Positions 35,681-43,739 of a stretch of 64,000 bases of DNA are shown in pieces. Each line of letters begins with the position of its first letter. Position 1 is the first letter of the stretch. The DNA comes from Oscillospiraceae bacterium (GTDB taxonomy: Bacteria > Bacillota > Clostridia > Oscillospirales > Acutalibacteraceae). The notes beneath the pieces were generated by a model. It saw only the letters and a list, made by a program, of their open reading frames with translations, had not been told where the DNA came from and ran no database searches. Location: contig SVOQ01000001.1 of NCBI GenBank assembly GCA_015066345.1, positions 91,082 through 155,081 of the forward strand. Direction: 5' to 3'. A program made the translations under genes and the position numbers.

Positions 35681-35704
35681 TGTCATTTTCCTTTCTGACC
35701 AAAT

Positions 35705-35818
35705 CAGCGTCTTACCGGTTTGCAAAACCTTCTCAGCCATTCGTATTTTTCCGAAAAATTATAAGAACATAAAGATGGAAGAAGCAGCGTCTTGCCGGTT
35801 TGCAAGACCTTCTCAACC
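35705..35818 (-). promoter_or_regulatory. Tandem conserved hairpins in the ectB-like leader
   Basis: Two 34-bp direct repeats (35705-35738 and 35785-35818) lie exactly 80 bp apart. On the minus strand each folds as a 7-bp stem with the same AAACCG loop: GTCTTGC/GCAAGAC in the first-transcribed copy and GTTTTGC/GTAAGAC in the second. The two substitutions change G-C to G-U pairs and keep both stems, which favours an RNA element over a DNA operator. The shared 5' flank is TGAGAAG and the 3' flank GCTG. Confidence 0.55.
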
Positions 35819-35856
35819 TTTATTTTTTCTTGCGGCTTAATATAAAAGCCACAAGC

Positions 35857-35885
35857 ATTATAACACTATCTTTCATATATTCCAA
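35857..35885 (-). promoter_or_regulatory. Promoter of the ectB-like gene
   Basis: On the minus strand TTGGAA (35885-35880), 17 bp, TATAAT (35862-35857). The transcript would start near 35850 and include both leader hairpins. Confidence 0.7.
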
Positions 35886-35954
35886 TATATATTTTAAAAA
35901 AACTTTATTTTTTATTTTTTGAAAAAATATTATGTATTTATTATGGTTTTTGTA

Positions 35955-35983
35955 TTGAACTTTTAACGGGTATTTGGTAAAAT
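35955..35983 (+). promoter_or_regulatory. Promoter of the mannosidase operon
   Basis: TTGAAC (35955-35960), 17 bp, TAAAAT (35978-35983). Confidence 0.65.
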
Positions 35984-36022
35984 TTAAGATGTAAAATTTT
36001 GTAATGAAAAAGGAGTAGTTCT

Positions 36023-37819
36023 ATGGCAGAGGCAGTAAAATTATACCCTCAGTTAACAAGGGTAATAAGCCACTTCAAAAAATATGACATAGAAGTGCCG
36101 AAATCACTTTTAGAAGTCAAACCCCAGAAACCCGACCTTTCTGATTTTAAATATCCCTTACCCCTTCGCAAAAAGGATTATTGTTGTTTTTGCGAAACCG
36201 CTGATGGTGTTATGTGGTATGGCGGTAAAGGCGGCGTAACCCGTTATAATCCTAACGCAGAAAGTCTTACGGATGTTGTAATGCATTTTGCGGCACGACG
36301 TGACCTTCTTGATAATAATGTAAGTTCACTCGTTTCCGATAATAAGGATGGCGTATGGGTGCTTACTGATAACGGTGCTACCCATATTGATATGGTGCTT
36401 ATGTCTATGGAGGATAAGGCATACAGACTCCTTGAGGAAACTCTTACTTACGTTGACCGTCACGGTATGGTAAGTCAGAAAAAACTTTCCGAGGCAGGTA
36501 ACCTTAAATCTGCATTACCCTACGGTCACTCCGATAATGACGGTAGTTTCTCAGCCGCTTACGCAATGGGCGAGATTTTCCGTTATGCTACTCTTAAGAG
36601 AGAGTTGGGCGACTTTGCGGACGAAACAATTGAGGCAAGACGCGTTGCTATGAGAGCCAGTGAAGCAACTCTTATGCTTATGTATATTGCGGGTAGGGGC
36701 GACGGCTTTGTTGCAAGAACATACCTTACCAAGGATGAACCCGTTCCGGATGACGGTTTATTCTATAAGAAAAACGGTGCTACCGCAGTTTGTCTTAACA
36801 CAACCGACGCAAGAAATATGAAAGTTGTCGGTTTTGAAGTTAAGGCGGATGCACCCATTCCCGAAAGACTCCGTAAACTTTATACCTGCGATGGCTACGA
36901 GGATACGGATATTACATACAAGGGTGACACAAGTAGTGACGAAATTACCCATCACTATATGCACCTTCTTGTGGCTCACGAATTTTTGGGCAGGGAAGAC
37001 CCCGAGTATGATGAACTTATAAAAACTGCCGTAATTAACACTACAACCCATATGATTAAAAATAACTTTGCTCTGCGTGAGGCTCACGGCGGTTATACTA
37101 CCTGGGCAAAGTGGAATCTGGAATATTTCAATACACCCATGGGTTGGGCGGACGCTTGTCTTAACGCAGGTCAGATGCTTATGTATTTACGCGTTACAAT
37201 GCATATAACGGGCGAAAAAGGACTTTGGCAGAAAACCTACGACGAGCTTATTGAAAAAGGCTATGCGGACCTTACTGTTAAGCATTATGACCGCTTCAAT
37301 CAGGTTTGCGTTCAGGGCGGAATTGACTTCCGTGAGGATATTATGTACGGCGACCATATGTTAGCGGTACTTTCTCTCTGGGGTCTTATAACTCTCGAAC
37401 CCGACGAGGAACTTAAAGAGAAATTCAGAACGGCTTACAGAACATGGAGAGGTTCACTCGCACCCGAGTTTAACCCCGGTTATGACTTTCCCTATTTCTT
37501 AAGTGACCCCGACAATGCAAAGCCCGATGCGGAGCGTATAAAGACTTGGTTCTACCGTTTCGGCGTTTCACGTCTTGCATCAAACGTTTCACTTGATATG
37601 CGTCGTGACTACCCCAAGAGAATATATAAAGGCGGTTATCCGTCAACTTCGGCTCTTCTTCCCAACGACGAAAGATTTATTGCAAAATATGACAGAGACC
37701 CCCTTGAATATAAGAACGAAGACAGTGGCGGTGTTTTCTGTGTTGAAAGTTGCTATCCCTATACATTTGCCTACTGGGTTGGCAGATATTTCAGATTTAT
37801 CGAGGAGGGTAATAACTAA
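36023..37819 (+). CDS. Unrecognised protein with propeller-like N-terminus and helical-toroid body
   Basis: A 598-residue protein without signal peptide. Residues about 50-130 resemble two-component-regulator propeller repeats (DGVMWYGGKGGVTRYNP, DGVWVLTDNGATHID). The rest is mostly helical with an Asp- and His-rich block (KGDTSSDEITHHYMHLLVAHEF, LREAHGGYTTWAKWNLEYFN, MGWADACLNAG), like (alpha/alpha)6-barrel carbohydrate enzymes. I know no experimentally assigned function. Its stop overlaps the start of a GH38 alpha-mannosidase by 1 bp, so the two are translationally coupled and probably act on one glycan. The start follows AAAGGAG. Confidence 0.75.
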   Translation: MAEAVKLYPQLTRVISHFKKYDIEVPKSLLEVKPQKPDLSDFKYPLPLRKKDYCCFCETADGVMWYGGKGGVTRYNPNAESLTDVVMHFAARRDLLDNNVSSLVSDNKDGVWVLTDNGATHIDMVLMSMEDKAYRLLEETLTYVDRHGMVSQKKLSEAGNLKSALPYGHSDNDGSFSAAYAMGEIFRYATLKRELGDFADETIEARRVAMRASEATLMLMYIAGRGDGFVARTYLTKDEPVPDDGLFYKKNGATAVCLNTTDARNMKVVGFEVKADAPIPERLRKLYTCDGYEDTDITYKGDTSSDEITHHYMHLLVAHEFLGREDPEYDELIKTAVINTTTHMIKNNFALREAHGGYTTWAKWNLEYFNTPMGWADACLNAGQMLMYLRVTMHITGEKGLWQKTYDELIEKGYADLTVKHYDRFNQVCVQGGIDFREDIMYGDHMLAVLSLWGLITLEPDEELKEKFRTAYRTWRGSLAPEFNPGYDFPYFLSDPDNAKPDAERIKTWFYRFGVSRLASNVSLDMRRDYPKRIYKGGYPSTSALLPNDERFIAKYDRDPLEYKNEDSGGVFCVESCYPYTFAYWVGRYFRFIEEGNN

Positions 37820-40287
37820 TGGATAAAACAATTAAACTTATAGGTAACGCCCACCTTGATCCCATATGGTTATGGAGATGGCAGGAGGGTTGCGCAGAGG
37901 TTTTACAGACCTTCAGAAGTGCACTTGACAGATTAAAAGAATATAACGATTTCGTGTTTACTTGCTCGTCTGCCGCACACTACAAATGGGTTGAGGAAAT
38001 TGACCCTCAGATGTTTGAAGAAATACGCACAATGGTTAAAAAGGGCAGATGGGTGCCCGTAAGCGGTTGGTGGGTACAACCCGACTGCAATATGCCATCA
38101 GGTGAGAGTTACGCCCGTCAGGCTCTTTACAGTCAGCTTTACTACTACGAAAAATTCGGTATAACCTGTAAAACAGGCTACAATGTTGACTCCTTCGGTC
38201 ACAATGCTATGTTACCACAGCTTCTTCGTCAGGGCGGTATGGATTTTTACGTATTCCAGAGACCCGGCAAACACGAAAATGACGAAATTCCCGAAAACCT
38301 TTTCTGGTGGGACAGTGCCGACGGTAGCCGAGTTTTAACATACCATATTCCCGATGGCTACGGCTCAAGCGGTGCCGAGTCTCTCAACAGAAGAATTAAT
38401 GATACAAATGACCGTGCAGAAAAAGCGGGTCACGGCTTAATGCTCTTCTACGGTGTGGGTAACCACGGCGGCGGACCCACAAAGGGCGACATTGAATATC
38501 TCAGAGAAAACCTCGAAAGAGAAGGTTACAATGAACTTGAATTCTCTTCTCCCGACGGATATTTCGAAGATATACTTAACGAATTCCTTGATTTACCCTC
38601 TTGGAATGATGAACTCCAGCATCACGCAAGTGGTTGTTACAGTGCAACTTCACTTATTAAAGCACTTAACAGAAAAGCGGAAAATGTACTTGCCGCCGCT
38701 GAGAAATGGGATACTCTTTCATCAATTGTGGCAGAGTCAAAGCCCTCCACAAAGGAATTTGAAAAGGCGTGGCAGAAAGTCTGCTTTAACCAATTCCACG
38801 ATATTATGTGCGGTTGCTCCATTATGGAAGCCTACGAGGATGTAAAAGAATCCGAAGGCTATGCAATGAATATTGCAAACGAAAGCTACAATAACGCAGT
38901 TCTCAGAATTTCACGTAAAATTGACACTTGGATTGAGGGCGTAAGCGACCCCGTTTTCGAAGAACGTCATTATTCAGGTGCTGATAGCGGATTCCCCAGA
39001 CCCGTTGTTGTTTTCAACCCCCATTCCTACGAGGTTGAGCTTCCCGTAAGAACATATCATCCCTCAAAAGCGGTTACCGATTGTGACGGCAACGAGGTTC
39101 TTTTCCAGAATATCCGTTCATCACGTTCAAATGATAATCATCTTGATACATTGTTTATGGCTAAAGTTCCGCCTTTCGGTTATGCTACTTACTGGTTGGA
39201 AATGGACGGTGACGCAAAAGCCGAAAAGGAATTAAGCGGTGAGCAGAATTTCTTTATGGAAAATGAGTTTATGGCAGTTGAACTTGACAGTGAAACAGGT
39301 TACATAAAGAGCCTTGTTGATAAAAAGTCAGGTGTTGAATATGCGGGTGATAAATTCCTTGCAATTCCCACTGTTATAAATGACGAAAACACCGATACAT
39401 GGGCTCATATGGTATTTAAATTCCACGAAGTTAAAGGACTTATGGAACTTGTTAGTATTGAGCGTGTTGAAAGCGGTGCTCTTCGTTCCGTAATCCGCAC
39501 AAAACATAAATTCGGCGATTCATACCTTACTCAGGAATTTATTCTTGCTAAGGGTCAGAAAACATTGCGTGTTGACTGTAAGGCCATGTGGCAGGAAAAA
39601 TTCACAATGCTTAAATTCGCCTTCCCCGTTGGCGGTGAAAATGAAATTTCAACTTATGAAATTCCTTGCGGGTTTATTAAACGTCCCTGTAACGGTGAGG
39701 AAGAACCCGCTCTTAATTGGGCAGACCTTACTGTTAATAAAGACGGTAAACGTGCCGGTCTTTCAGTAATGAGTGATTCAAAATACAGTTACGACTGTCC
39801 CGGTGCTGAGTTAAGACTTACCGCTCTCAGAAATGTAATTTTCGCAGACCACTTTTCCGACAGACCTGCGGCAGACTTTAACTTCACCGACGAGGGTCTT
39901 AACAGATTTTCTTACGGTATTTTCCTTCACGAGGGTGAAGTTGAAAGCAGTGACATTGTTAAAGAAGCACATCTTTTCAACAACAATATTGTTGCAGTAC
40001 CCGAAAGTTATCATAAGGGTGAATTGGAGCAGAAGGATTGCTTCCTTTATACAAACCTTGATAACGTGGTTATTACCGCACTTAAACGTTGCGAAGACGG
40101 TAGCGGTGACCTTATAGTAAGACTTTACGAAACCAAGGGTATTGACAGTTCAAGGGGTTACATTATGTCAAAGCTCTTTGATAATGGCTTCTGGTACGAT
40201 ATCGGTAAACACGAAATTAAAACATTCCGTATTGACCGTGAAACTAACGTAACAGAAGTAAACTTCCTTGAAGGTATTGTAAAATAA
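37819..40287 (+). CDS. GH38 alpha-mannosidase
   Basis: An 822-residue GH38 enzyme. The zinc-site start KLIGNAHLDPIWLWRWQEG is followed by PVSGWWVQPDCNMPSGES and the nucleophile Asp in TGYNVDSFGHNAMLPQLL. A central helical domain has the conserved QLHD-like FNQFHDIMCGCS. The C-terminal half is beta-sandwich (NEFMAVELDSETGYIKSLVDKKSGVEY). It releases alpha-linked mannose in the cytoplasm, as no signal peptide is present. It is cotranscribed with the unknown 598-residue protein upstream and ends at a terminator (40291-40318). The linkage specificity is not visible. Confidence 0.94.
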   Translation: MDKTIKLIGNAHLDPIWLWRWQEGCAEVLQTFRSALDRLKEYNDFVFTCSSAAHYKWVEEIDPQMFEEIRTMVKKGRWVPVSGWWVQPDCNMPSGESYARQALYSQLYYYEKFGITCKTGYNVDSFGHNAMLPQLLRQGGMDFYVFQRPGKHENDEIPENLFWWDSADGSRVLTYHIPDGYGSSGAESLNRRINDTNDRAEKAGHGLMLFYGVGNHGGGPTKGDIEYLRENLEREGYNELEFSSPDGYFEDILNEFLDLPSWNDELQHHASGCYSATSLIKALNRKAENVLAAAEKWDTLSSIVAESKPSTKEFEKAWQKVCFNQFHDIMCGCSIMEAYEDVKESEGYAMNIANESYNNAVLRISRKIDTWIEGVSDPVFEERHYSGADSGFPRPVVVFNPHSYEVELPVRTYHPSKAVTDCDGNEVLFQNIRSSRSNDNHLDTLFMAKVPPFGYATYWLEMDGDAKAEKELSGEQNFFMENEFMAVELDSETGYIKSLVDKKSGVEYAGDKFLAIPTVINDENTDTWAHMVFKFHEVKGLMELVSIERVESGALRSVIRTKHKFGDSYLTQEFILAKGQKTLRVDCKAMWQEKFTMLKFAFPVGGENEISTYEIPCGFIKRPCNGEEEPALNWADLTVNKDGKRAGLSVMSDSKYSYDCPGAELRLTALRNVIFADHFSDRPAADFNFTDEGLNRFSYGIFLHEGEVESSDIVKEAHLFNNNIVAVPESYHKGELEQKDCFLYTNLDNVVITALKRCEDGSGDLIVRLYETKGIDSSRGYIMSKLFDNGFWYDIGKHEIKTFRIDRETNVTEVNFLEGIVK

Positions 40288-40290
40288 ACA

Positions 40291-40318
40291 AAAATCCCCT
40301 CTTTAAAAGAGGGGATTT
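40291..40318. terminator. Bidirectional terminator
   Basis: AAATCCCCTCTT/AAGAGGGGATTT stem between convergent mannosidase and bioY genes. Confidence 0.75.
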
Positions 40319-40361
40319 ATATGGAAAATACGTATTGTTTATCATTGTTTGTTGTGATAAA

Positions 40362-40922
40362 CTATCTAATTGTTTGTGGTAATTTTTTGTCGATTATAAG
40401 TGCAATGCCGAGTTTTAAAAAGTCGGGGATTATAAAAGGCAAAACACAGACTTTAAGGGTGGTTAAAAGCACATCAGTGTTAATTGTTCCGAGGGAAAAA
40501 ACGGTGTACCATAATGTGCCGAAAGAGTAGCACATTAAAAGTCCCGCAAGTAAACCTATGGCTTTAGTTATGGTTTTGTTGCCGAGGATTTTTGTTATAA
40601 TCCAATAACAAAAACCGCAAATAATAAAACCGAGCATGAAACCGCCCGTTGCTCCCGTTATGTGACCCAAACCTGCACCAAAGCCCGAAAAGACGGGTAT
40701 ACCCACAAGTCCTATAAAAATATACAGGGCGATGCAGATTGTACCTCTTTTACCACCTAAAACCGTAAGGGATGTAAAAATACCCAAGGTCTGAAGAGTA
40801 AAGGGTACGGCGGACGGCACACTAACAAAGGAACAAACTGCAATTATTGCGGTAAAAAGTGATATAAGTACAATTGACTTTATTCTGTTTTTTGAAGAAT
40901 GAGAACGAACTTTATCACTCAA
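40362..40922 (-). CDS. bioY: Biotin transporter BioY (ECF S-component)
   Basis: A 186-residue, six-helix S-component: ITAVCSFVSVPSAVPFTLQTLGIFTS-like start, GGKRGTICIALYIFIGLVGIPVFSGFGAG and TGGFMLGFIICGF. BioY binds biotin and works with a shared EcfAAT module encoded elsewhere. The start is TTG at 40922 after GAGGTGAAAA. The next gene on the other strand encodes a biotin-dependent decarboxylase-type pump subunit, which makes local biotin demand plausible. A minus-strand TTGACA (40973-40968) lies upstream. BirA sites are not convincing. Confidence 0.92.
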   Translation of the reverse strand: MSDKVRSHSSKNRIKSIVLISLFTAIIAVCSFVSVPSAVPFTLQTLGIFTSLTVLGGKRGTICIALYIFIGLVGIPVFSGFGAGLGHITGATGGFMLGFIICGFCYWIITKILGNKTITKAIGLLAGLLMCYSFGTLWYTVFSLGTINTDVLLTTLKVCVLPFIIPDFLKLGIALIIDKKLPQTIR

Positions 40923-41028
40923 AGCTTTTCACCTCGCTCAAGGATGGTATCATAACCAAGGAGCTTTGTCAACAAGGGCTATACCTCGGATTACAAAAAG
41001 GGATAAAACATAAGAAAGAAGGAGAAAA

Positions 41029-42210
41029 ATGCAAATTTTAGGATTTTTGGAAGAATTCGGCGATAAAATTCTTGGTATTTTTTCTGCAATTACAGAAATG
41101 AATTTTCTTTCCGACACCTTACCAATGCTTATAATGTGGGTAATAGGCGGTGTGCTTATTTATCTTGCAATCGCTAAGGATATGGAGCCGACGCTCCTGC
41201 TTCCTATGGGCTTTGGTACAATTCTCGTAAACTTACCCCTCGCTTTAACAGAGGGTGTTATTTCGGAACACGGTGCAATTGAGATTTTGTATAATGCCGG
41301 TGTTGCCAACGAGCTGTTTCCGTTGATACTGTTTATCGGTATCGGTGCGATGATTGACTTCGGCCCTGTGCTTGCCAACCCGAAGCTTATGATTTTCGGT
41401 GCTGCGGCACAGTTCGGTATATTCTTTACATTGTTTGTTGCATCTTTCTTTTTCCCTCTCAACGAGGCGGCATCCATTGCCATTATCGGTGCGGCAGACG
41501 GTCCCACATCAATTTTCGTTGCTACGGCACTTGACTCGCAGTATATAGGTGCAATCATTGTTGCGGCATATTCGTATATGGCGCTTGTTCCCATTGTTCA
41601 GCCCCCCGTTATCAAGCTTCTTACTACCAAAAAAGAACGTAAGATTCGTATGAAATACGAGGGAAAAGCCGTTTCCAAGAGAACAAGAATTTTATTCCCC
41701 ATAATCGTTACGATTATTGCAGGTGTTATAGCACCCCAGTCTGCAGTTCTCATCGGCTTCCTTATGTTCGGTAACCTTATCAGAGAATGCGGCGTTCTAG
41801 ATTCACTTTCAGAAACTGCACAGAAGGTTCTTGCAAACCTTATTACAATTCTTCTCGGTATCACTGTTGCGAGAAATATGAATGCTGAGTCCTTCCTCAG
41901 AAAAGAAACAGCACTTATCCTCGGTCTTGGTCTTGTAGCATTTATTGTTGATACTGCCGGCGGTGTTCTCTTTGCAAAGCTTCTCAACATCTTCCTTCCC
42001 GAAGGCAAGAAGTTCAACCCCATGATTGGTGCAGCGGGTATTTCCGCATTCCCGATGTCATCACGTGTAGTTCATAAATTAGGCCTTGAAGCAGATAATC
42101 AGAATTTCCTTCTTATGCACGCAACGGGCGTTAACGTTTCCGGTCAGGTAGCATCGGTTATTGCAGGCGGTGTGCTTTTGAAGTTTGCTCTTGAGTTTCT
42201 TGCTAAATAA
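41029..42210 (+). CDS. oadB: Sodium-pumping decarboxylase beta subunit (OadB/GcdB/MmdB type)
   Basis: A 393-residue polytopic membrane protein with conserved GIGAMIDFGPVLANPKLMIFGAAAQFGIF, AIIGAADGPTSIFVA (Na+-site Asp), PIVQPPVIKLLTTKKER and GAAGISAFPMSSRVVH. The beta subunit couples decarboxylation of carboxybiotin to Na+ export. Only a small gamma/delta-like partner follows; alpha and biotin-carrier genes are not in the window, so the substrate (oxaloacetate, malonyl-, methylmalonyl- or glutaconyl-CoA) cannot be named. The start follows AGAAGGAG. Confidence 0.93.
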   Translation: MQILGFLEEFGDKILGIFSAITEMNFLSDTLPMLIMWVIGGVLIYLAIAKDMEPTLLLPMGFGTILVNLPLALTEGVISEHGAIEILYNAGVANELFPLILFIGIGAMIDFGPVLANPKLMIFGAAAQFGIFFTLFVASFFFPLNEAASIAIIGAADGPTSIFVATALDSQYIGAIIVAAYSYMALVPIVQPPVIKLLTTKKERKIRMKYEGKAVSKRTRILFPIIVTIIAGVIAPQSAVLIGFLMFGNLIRECGVLDSLSETAQKVLANLITILLGITVARNMNAESFLRKETALILGLGLVAFIVDTAGGVLFAKLLNIFLPEGKKFNPMIGAAGISAFPMSSRVVHKLGLEADNQNFLLMHATGVNVSGQVASVIAGGVLLKFALEFLAK

Positions 42211-42224
42211 CGGAGGTGTGGAGT

Positions 42225-42458
42225 ATGTTTAGTTTTCTTTTAAACAAGCTGGCGGGAACAACAGTTCCTACGGAAATTATAGAAGGTGTGACTGAGGCGG
42301 AAAAGGCTGCAGAGCTCAGCTTCAGAACGGATAATATTACAGAAGCCCTTCTTTGGTTCATAACCGGTATGGTCGGTATTTTTATGGTAATCGGTATCAT
42401 AATCCTTGTGGTATCGTTACTCAATAAGCTCGGTTCAGAAAAAAAGAAAAAGGACTAA
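42225..42458 (+). CDS. Small OadG-like decarboxylase subunit
   Basis: A 77-residue single-helix protein. A short N-terminal segment leads to a transmembrane helix (ALLWFITGMVGIFMVIGIIILVVSLLNKL) and a Lys-rich C-terminus. Size, topology and position 14 bp after oadB fit the gamma/delta subunit that holds the complex together. The ATG at 42225 lies 8 nt after GGAGG (42212-42216); an upstream GTG at 42216 overlaps the ribosome site. Sequence identity of this family is low, so the call rests on context. Confidence 0.7.
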   Translation: MFSFLLNKLAGTTVPTEIIEGVTEAEKAAELSFRTDNITEALLWFITGMVGIFMVIGIIILVVSLLNKLGSEKKKKD

Positions 42459-42469
42459 TAAAGTCAGAT

Positions 42470-42490
42470 GCCCCGATTTTAAATCGGGGC
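42470..42490 (+). terminator. Terminator after oadB/oadG-like genes
   Basis: GCCCCGATTT/AAATCGGGGC stem followed by TTTATT. Confidence 0.75.
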
Positions 42491-42563
42491 TTTATTAATA
42501 TTTGACATAAGCGCATAAATAATGTTATATTATTTAAACTAACAAAGAAAAAAGGATGGATTT

Positions 42564-43505
42564 ATGGGTATCAAAAAATTTCTTAACGGTGCATTGGGCA
42601 GACCCGAAAAAGGCGATAAGGTAGAGCATTTTAATCTTAAGGGCAGAGTTTCGGGTTATATTCTTACAAAAGCACAACAGAACGCACCTACGGCGGGTTA
42701 CAATTATGAAGCGGATATAACTAAATTCTGGGATGAATTTCAAAAGTTTAAAGCGGATTGCGGTTATCCCATTTCATTTAATACAATAATGATGAAGGTG
42801 CTTGTTGAGGGTCTTAAGGAAGCCCCTAAACTTAATGCACACATTAAATTCAATACAACCTCATCCTGCGGTACGCTTATTATGAAAAAGCATATTGACG
42901 TGGCTATGCCCGTTGTACTTGATAACGGCGAAACCTTCCCTGTAAAGGTTAAGGAAACTGAGAATAAAACTCTAAGAGAACTTGCGGAGCAGATTAACGA
43001 GCTTCTTGAAAGACTTAAAAATACCGACGTGGACAAGGTTATGTTTGACGTTATTACCCAGAGAACCGTTGGTCTTATGCTTAGCGGTGCCGTAGTACCG
43101 ACTATTGCACAGACGGTTACGGGCTATGTGGGTAAACACAAGGTAGCGAAGTTAAAAGGTCTTTTCCATCCTGCACCCAAGGACGGCTCAATGCTCTTTA
43201 TGGATGAACTCAATGAGGGTTCTGTGTGCCTTACAAACTGGGGTGTGCTTTACGAGGGACTTAACGGCAACGTTACTTATACCCCTCTTTTATATCCTCA
43301 GACCTTCCTTATGGCAATGGGTGTTGTAAGGGACGTTGACTTCGTTTTCAGAAATGAAAAGGGAGAAATAGATATGGGTACAAAGAAGGTATTACCCATT
43401 ACTCTTATGTTCGACCACAGAATAGGTGCATTCAACGATGTTATGCCTTTTATTAAAAAACTTGATGAAATATTCCGGAATCCTGAAGTGATGAGAGTGT
43501 GGTAA
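42564..43505 (+). CDS. E2-type acyltransferase catalytic domain protein, no lipoyl domain
   Basis: A 313-residue protein matching the catalytic domain of 2-oxoacid dehydrogenase acyltransferases (chloramphenicol acetyltransferase fold): ISFNTIMMKVLVEGLKEAPKLNAHI, HIDVAMPVVLDNG, TQRTVGLMLSG and PITLMFDHRIGAFNDVMPFIKKL. Lipoyl and peripheral-subunit-binding domains are absent, and the usual DHRxxDG active-site motif reads DHRIGAFND: the His remains but the spacing to Asp is changed. No E1 or E3 genes are adjacent. It is probably a free-standing CoA acyltransferase with an unknown substrate. Confidence 0.82.
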   Translation: MGIKKFLNGALGRPEKGDKVEHFNLKGRVSGYILTKAQQNAPTAGYNYEADITKFWDEFQKFKADCGYPISFNTIMMKVLVEGLKEAPKLNAHIKFNTTSSCGTLIMKKHIDVAMPVVLDNGETFPVKVKETENKTLRELAEQINELLERLKNTDVDKVMFDVITQRTVGLMLSGAVVPTIAQTVTGYVGKHKVAKLKGLFHPAPKDGSMLFMDELNEGSVCLTNWGVLYEGLNGNVTYTPLLYPQTFLMAMGVVRDVDFVFRNEKGEIDMGTKKVLPITLMFDHRIGAFNDVMPFIKKLDEIFRNPEVMRVW

Positions 43506-43542
43506 CGAAGTCGAATCTCATTTTGCTTTTCGAAACAAGAAT

Positions 43543-43696
43543 AGGACCTCCCACCAAGCCTATCAAACTGAAGAATAACAGAAAGAGAACTACCCACCAC
43601 CGCTTCGCGGTCCCCCTCCCTATTCGGCAAAGCCGAACAGGGATGATAGGCTTCGCATTACAACAACTCAATCTACAATCGGAGTTAGCCCCGAAA
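43543..43696 (+). repeat. Dispersed repeat, copy C (variant)
   Basis: A 154-bp unit in the same orientation as copy B. It starts AGGACCTCCCACCA, carries the shared 22-bp block with GAGAACTACCCACCACC (43580-43601), an internal CGCTTCGCG palindrome, GGCTTCGCATTAC, and ends GCCCCGAAA. The inside differs strongly from A and B, so it is a family member rather than a recent copy. Confidence 0.65.
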
Positions 43697-43705
43697 TTTT
43701 GCATT

Positions 43706-43739
43706 AAAAAACAACCGCACTTAAGTGCGGTTGTTTTTT
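43706..43739. terminator. Bidirectional terminator
   Basis: AAAAAACAACCGCAC-TTAA-GTGCGGTTGTTTTTT. Nearly identical to the hairpin at 32781-32811. It overlaps the last bases of potD. Confidence 0.85.

Noticed and set aside
35705..35818. Guanidine-II (mini-ykkC) riboswitch for the tandem hairpins
   Set aside because: That class needs ACGR tetraloops; the loops here are AAACCG with longer separation.
40923..40980. BirA-type operator upstream of bioY
   Set aside because: Half-sites TTGTTGAC and GGTTATGA are too far from the TTGTTAACC/GGTTAACAA consensus and the spacing is short.
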